Below, piece after piece: positions 12,819 to 16,372 of a stretch of 16,372 nucleotides of DNA. How positions within the stretch are numbered: the stretch's first letter is position 1; the number at the start of each line of letters is the position of its first letter. The stretch comes from Betaproteobacteria bacterium UBA931 (GTDB taxonomy: Bacteria; Pseudomonadota; Gammaproteobacteria; Burkholderiales; Casimicrobiaceae), in the NCBI GenBank assembly GCA_002293615.1, contig DBDN01000078.1, positions 1 to 16,372 on the forward strand, given 5' to 3'. A program made the translations under genes and the position numbers. A model generated the notes under the pieces. It did no database searches. It saw only the letters and a list, made by a program, of their open reading frames with translations, and had not been told where the DNA came from.

Positions 12819-15559
12819 TGGCCATTATTATTGATACAAGCGGTTCGTCCGGTAGTGATACGCGCGAAGGCCGTAATACCGGCACAGCTCCATCGACGCC
12901 ATCAGGTGGCTCGTTAACACCATGGGAAATTGCCGGTGGCGCATCCCGTACCAACCAACAATTCATACCGGATTATATTTCGTCGGGTGGTACCAATTCT
13001 TCCGCCAGCCGTTCGACGTTGAGCGCGACGCAAACGCGCATGTCCGACATCCAGATCACTTGCGCCGGGGACGGCGACGTGGTGCCGATATTGCTCGGCG
13101 GGCAAGAACGAGTTGGGATAAAAATATGCGCGTGGACAACACAAGGCACCAATTACGTGTTCGCGGGTGTGTTATGCGAAGGTGAGATCGAGGAAATCAC
13201 TGACATCCAGTACAACAACGAAGCACTGCCGTCCGGCATGACGGTTACCAGCTATCGAGGAACGCCAGATCAGGTGCGCGATCCGACACTGGTTGCCGCA
13301 TTTGCCGCACAGGGCATTGCATACGAAGATGATCTGCCGGGTATTGCGTACCTTGTCGTCAAGATGCCGACCAGCATGCTTACGGGCCAGCCGAACATTA
13401 CAGCGAAATGCAAAGGCTTGAAGTTTTTCGATCCGCGCGATCCGGAACAATCGCTCGACGATCCAACGACATGGAAATACACCAATTGCCCAGCACTATG
13501 TACAGCTGGATTGTTTTACCGCAATACCAACCTGAACCCATACAACGATAGCCTGACCATTGCCGCCAACGCTAACGATGATTTGGTCAACGGTGAGGAG
13601 CCGCGCCGGCAGGTATCGTTACTCATTGACCGGGCCATGAGCCTGTCCAGTTACATCGAAACGTTGCGCAGCTATGCCGCGATGTGGTGCGTGCCGGAAG
13701 GCCGCGATGTTGTTTTTGTACCGGATCGTCCGGCGGAATCGGTCGCCGAGTACGATAACGAAAGCATCATTGCCGGTTCGTTTAGTTGGAGTTTGCGCGG
13801 TCCGGAGAATGTGCCGACGGCGATATTGGTACGGCACACGAACGTCAGTGTCGAGCCGTGGTCTGAGCGCATGGCAACCGCCGTGCATCCGGATGTCGAA
13901 GCGGGCATCGAACCGCGCCGTGAATCGATCTTGTACCTGCAAGGCATCAAGCGCTATTCGCAGGCGCTGCGCGAAGCGATAGAAACGCTCAATCACTACA
14001 ACCTCGAACTGCTGACCATCCAGTTCGGGATCGCGGACGAAGGCGCGCATATTCGCGTCGGCGATGTGATCACGGTTTCTTATGCCGAGTTTTTCGTTAA
14101 AAAACTTTTCCGCGTGACTGGCGTCACCAATTCATCGGCGGGGCGCTACACCATCGCGGCCAAAGAATACGACGACAAAATTTACAGCGACGCCATCGAA
14201 CCCGATCCGTCCGAGCCGGATACGCCGCTGCCGAACCCGCTTGATCCGCCGTCGGTCGTTGAGATGACGATTTCCGAGCGGGTGTACAAAGAGACATCGA
14301 TGGCCTATGCATCGCAAATGTGCGTGACGTGGAGCCTGCCTGATACATGGCCGTATGATGCGCAGTATATCGTGATGTTCTACGAGGATGGCCTGCTGAT
14401 CGACCAGCGCGAAACGTCGTCAATGGAATATCGCTCGCCGTCGGTGGATGAAGGGAAAGAATACACGGCCACCGTATACGTCACCTCAAGCGGTATCACC
14501 GGTGCCGGCAATTCGATCAGCGCTGTCGCGCAAGGAAGATACCTGCCGCCCGGTGATGTGCCGCGCATTATTTGGTCATATGAAGTGGGCGGCGACGTGT
14601 ACTTGGGTTGGGAGCCTGCCGTTGATATTACAGTCGATGGTGCATCCGATATCGTCGGCTACGAAATCCGTCGCGTTTCCAGCAACGTCGCGAACTGGAA
14701 CGCCGGTGAAGTCGTCGCGTTTGTGACACCGGCGAACGCGATCATCAATTTGCAACCGCCGGGCATGACCACCTACATGGTCAAAGCCAAAGATTCGGTC
14801 GGGCTTTATTCCGAAAACGCGGCCTCGACGACACTTACGATCACGCTTGATGATAACTCACGGTTCGTCGATAACTGGTATGTCGGCGGCAGCGCCGAAT
14901 CGGTCAACGTGACCGGCTGGCGCCGTTACCCGAATCTTGTCCCGCGCTGGACAAGCGATCGCGGCGAAAGCGTTGATTTTGGGCATGCCGACCCCGATCC
15001 GCTAACCGGGACATTCATCGATTTGCAAGATGTGATTTTTCCACTGCCAAACGATACCGGCAGCACGTCGGTTTTCATCAGCGAAACGCACGATTCAGGT
15101 ACGGTAATTTCCGGACAATGGACAGTCAGCGGCAACATCGTCGCGAACAACGGCGGCGTCACGACATCGCTTGAATTATCAAGCGACGGGACGCGCTGGA
15201 CGCGCTTTGATCATCCGGCCAACCAGAGTGGCAGTGGCCGTTATTCGCGCGTGCGCGTAGAAAGCAGGGACGGCTCTTTCACGATCAACGGAAAACCAAA
15301 CATTTCCGTGATCGCGATCCCGAAACAAGAAAGCGGTACCGTCAAAGTTGGCAGCACTGGCGTTTATCGGGTGACGTGCAACGGACGCTACGCAAAATTC
15401 ATTGAGATCACGCTCAATTACGCCGGCGCGCGTCTTTATAGGCCGCAATACGACAACGTGCATACCAGCAACGGCGTCGCGACTTTCGACGTTTACCTAT
15501 TCGACCCGACCGGGCAACGCGTGTCCGGTGACGTGAACTGGATTTTTAAAGGAGTTTAA
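12818..15559 (+). CDS. Tail tip / central fibre protein, gpJ-like, with fibronectin type III-like domains
   Basis: This 913-residue tip protein probably forms the hub and host-contact part of the tail. The start has GGAGG seven bases upstream, inside the previous gene. Approximate layout: residues 1-70, Ser/Gly/Thr-rich and low complexity; 70-240, strand-rich domain with ICAWTTQGTNYVFAGVLCEGEIEEI, a segment shared by gpJ-type proteins near their start; 265-460, the 'putative phage tail protein' region with SLSSYIETLRSYAAMWCVPE and DVVFVPDRP, and later GDVITVSYAEFFVKKLFRV. A Pro/Asp-rich linker covers about 462-478. Two regions of about 100 residues each at 476-581 and 577-677 have fibronectin type III character (W/Y-P spacing, Y-V-A-D-G--S). 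Residues 680-913 are a beta-rich C-terminal region of unknown family, a good candidate for receptor or fibre binding. No separate gpK (NlpC-like) or gpI gene precedes it. Confidence 0.88.
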   Translation: MAIIIDTSGSSGSDTREGRNTGTAPSTPSGGSLTPWEIAGGASRTNQQFIPDYISSGGTNSSASRSTLSATQTRMSDIQITCAGDGDVVPILLGGQERVGIKICAWTTQGTNYVFAGVLCEGEIEEITDIQYNNEALPSGMTVTSYRGTPDQVRDPTLVAAFAAQGIAYEDDLPGIAYLVVKMPTSMLTGQPNITAKCKGLKFFDPRDPEQSLDDPTTWKYTNCPALCTAGLFYRNTNLNPYNDSLTIAANANDDLVNGEEPRRQVSLLIDRAMSLSSYIETLRSYAAMWCVPEGRDVVFVPDRPAESVAEYDNESIIAGSFSWSLRGPENVPTAILVRHTNVSVEPWSERMATAVHPDVEAGIEPRRESILYLQGIKRYSQALREAIETLNHYNLELLTIQFGIADEGAHIRVGDVITVSYAEFFVKKLFRVTGVTNSSAGRYTIAAKEYDDKIYSDAIEPDPSEPDTPLPNPLDPPSVVEMTISERVYKETSMAYASQMCVTWSLPDTWPYDAQYIVMFYEDGLLIDQRETSSMEYRSPSVDEGKEYTATVYVTSSGITGAGNSISAVAQGRYLPPGDVPRIIWSYEVGGDVYLGWEPAVDITVDGASDIVGYEIRRVSSNVANWNAGEVVAFVTPANAIINLQPPGMTTYMVKAKDSVGLYSENAASTTLTITLDDNSRFVDNWYVGGSAESVNVTGWRRYPNLVPRWTSDRGESVDFGHADPDPLTGTFIDLQDVIFPLPNDTGSTSVFISETHDSGTVISGQWTVSGNIVANNGGVTTSLELSSDGTRWTRFDHPANQSGSGRYSRVRVESRDGSFTINGKPNISVIAIPKQESGTVKVGSTGVYRVTCNGRYAKFIEITLNYAGARLYRPQYDNVHTSNGVATFDVYLFDPTGQRVSGDVNWIFKGV

Positions 15560-15562
15560 TCA

Positions 15563-16042
15563 ATGCCAAAGTTTAATACACCGACGCCACCGTTCACAGC
15601 AGCGGACTATGAAATGCCGCGCATGAGCGATAACGATAACGATAAAGTGTCGCGCCAAAAAAATATTGATGCGATCAACGCCAACTTCATTGCCGAAGCA
15701 TTGGACCGCGCCGAACTTGCCGCACTCTGGTCAGCCGATTTTACCTACGACGAAAACGGAACGCTCACAAAAACAATCATGCGTTACGCGAATACGCAGC
15801 TTGCCGCGCGCGCCGAATACGAATACGAGGACGGGACGATTGGCGGGCAAGAACAGGTTGTTGACGGTCAGACAGTGATCGTCGGCGCCTGGCCTATCCA
15901 GCGCCTGAAAGCCGAAACCAGAAGTTACAGCACGGACTACGCCGGCGACGAAACAGCGGCCACTTGGCAAGGCACCGGCACCGGAAGCTATCTCTACAAC
16001 GCCATCGGAAACATCATCAAACTGAATTGGAGCCAACTATGA
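15563..16042 (+). CDS. Unknown tail-associated protein
   Basis: This encodes 159 residues with a strong ribosome binding site (AAAGGAG, ending eight bases before ATG) that overlaps the end of the tip protein gene. I do not recognise a family. The first 60 residues are polar with a probable helix (RQKNIDAINANFIAEALDRAELAALW). The rest alternates short strands rich in Tyr and Thr: DFTYDENGTLTKTIMRY, RAEYEYEDGTIGGQ, RSYSTDYAGDETAATW, then NAIGNIIKLNWSQL. The strand-turn pattern with Y-x-E/D-x-G turns loosely recalls YD-type repeats, but there are too few to call them. Its position between the gpJ-like protein and a glycine-rich fibre protein suggests a fibre base, adaptor or fibre chaperone. Its stop overlaps the next start as ATGA. 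Confidence 0.75.
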   Translation: MPKFNTPTPPFTAADYEMPRMSDNDNDKVSRQKNIDAINANFIAEALDRAELAALWSADFTYDENGTLTKTIMRYANTQLAARAEYEYEDGTIGGQEQVVDGQTVIVGAWPIQRLKAETRSYSTDYAGDETAATWQGTGTGSYLYNAIGNIIKLNWSQL

Positions 16043-16372
16043 TCGGACAATTGACCAATATTGCCAACGCTCTTTCCGCGCTTCTGAAAAAGTTGACGCC
16101 GCAGGGAGCGCAGAATCTTAACGATAATCTTGATGCACCGGTCAGTACGCGTCTTTCTAAAGAAGACGCGGCGCTTTCGTTTGAAGCGATCCTTGCAGCA
16201 ATAGAAGACCTGATGCCGGTCAAGGGTAGCCAGACGTTTACTGATCCGGGAGATTTCTCATTCACCGTGCCGCCTGGTGTCACGCTTATCAACGTGACTA
16301 TGATCGGTGGCGGCGGCGGCGGTGCAGGCACCACTTACACCGGCTATGCAAACTCTTCGTCGGGTGGTGGTG
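16039..16372 (+). CDS. Glycine-rich tail fibre / receptor-binding protein (3' partial)
   Basis: An open frame begins at the ATG of an ATGA overlap with the preceding stop and continues with no stop to the end of the window, giving 111 visible codons. The start encodes MIGQLTNIANALSALLKKLT, an amphipathic helix. Around residues 68-80 comes SQTFTDPGDFSFTVPPGV, then TLINVTMIGGGGGGAG and SSSGGGG. This 'F-VPPGVT-I-V--IGGGGGGG' stretch is the hallmark of the glycine-rich domain found in many phage tail fibre and receptor-binding proteins, where polyglycine helices pack together. It is the usual kind of gene at the end of a tail operon and is expected to carry host specificity in the missing part. 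The full length and C-terminus cannot be judged. Confidence 0.8.
   Translation, partial: MIGQLTNIANALSALLKKLTPQGAQNLNDNLDAPVSTRLSKEDAALSFEAILAAIEDLMPVKGSQTFTDPGDFSFTVPPGVTLINVTMIGGGGGGAGTTYTGYANSSSGGG

Noticed and set aside
1..16372. Searches by eye for CRISPR arrays, tRNA genes, insertion sequence ends, attachment sites and a diversity-generating retroelement
   Set aside because: No regularly spaced direct repeats, tRNA-like cloverleaf, transposase, reverse transcriptase or template/variable repeat pair was seen in the window.

Overview
The window is a dense late structural module of a tailed phage or prophage with an HK97/lambda-type siphovirus plan. Every supportable gene is on the + strand. 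Genes mostly overlap by 1-14 bases or are separated by very short gaps, and no gap exceeds about 100 bases. Shine-Dalgarno sites of the AGGAG type, a close HK97 gp5-like capsid protein, a lambda gpH-type tape measure C-terminal domain and a gpJ-like tip protein point to a Gram-negative, probably proteobacterial, host. The host genus cannot be told from this sequence. No integrase, lysis, regulatory or host gene is in view, so prophage and free phage cannot be separated.

Layout. 1-1225 holds the C-terminal part of the large terminase, whose ATPase start lies outside the window. 1222-4415 holds the head genes: portal, a ClpP-like (S14) maturation protease, and the HK97-fold major capsid protein with an N-terminal scaffold-like delta region. 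After the capsid gene comes a perfect 10-bp hairpin with a GAAA loop. 4464-6086 is the connector block: a small unknown protein, a gp6-like adaptor, a head closure protein, an HK97-gp10-like protein and a DUF3168-type tail terminator. 6087-6758 contains the tail tube gene, with a terminator-like element on each side. 6759-7372 encodes the tail assembly chaperones, with a canonical -1 slippery heptamer (GGGAAAC) that fuses a T-like extension onto the G-like protein. 7385-11956 is a 1523-residue tape measure protein. 11953-15559 encodes tail tip proteins (a gpL/DUF2163-like protein, a gpM-like protein and a gpJ-like protein with fibronectin type III-like domains). 15563-16372 encodes an unknown protein and the start of a glycine-rich tail fibre protein that runs off the end.

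Together these genes package DNA into a procapsid, mature the shell, join head to tail, polymerise a tail of length set by the tape measure, and build the host-recognition tip. The most informative features beyond the gene order are the programmed frameshift, the terminators bracketing the tube gene, the capsid hairpin, and the apparent loss of all three HK97 crosslinking residues from an otherwise close gp5 relative. I found no wholly new system; the parts worth following up are expression-control elements and local departures from the HK97/lambda plan.
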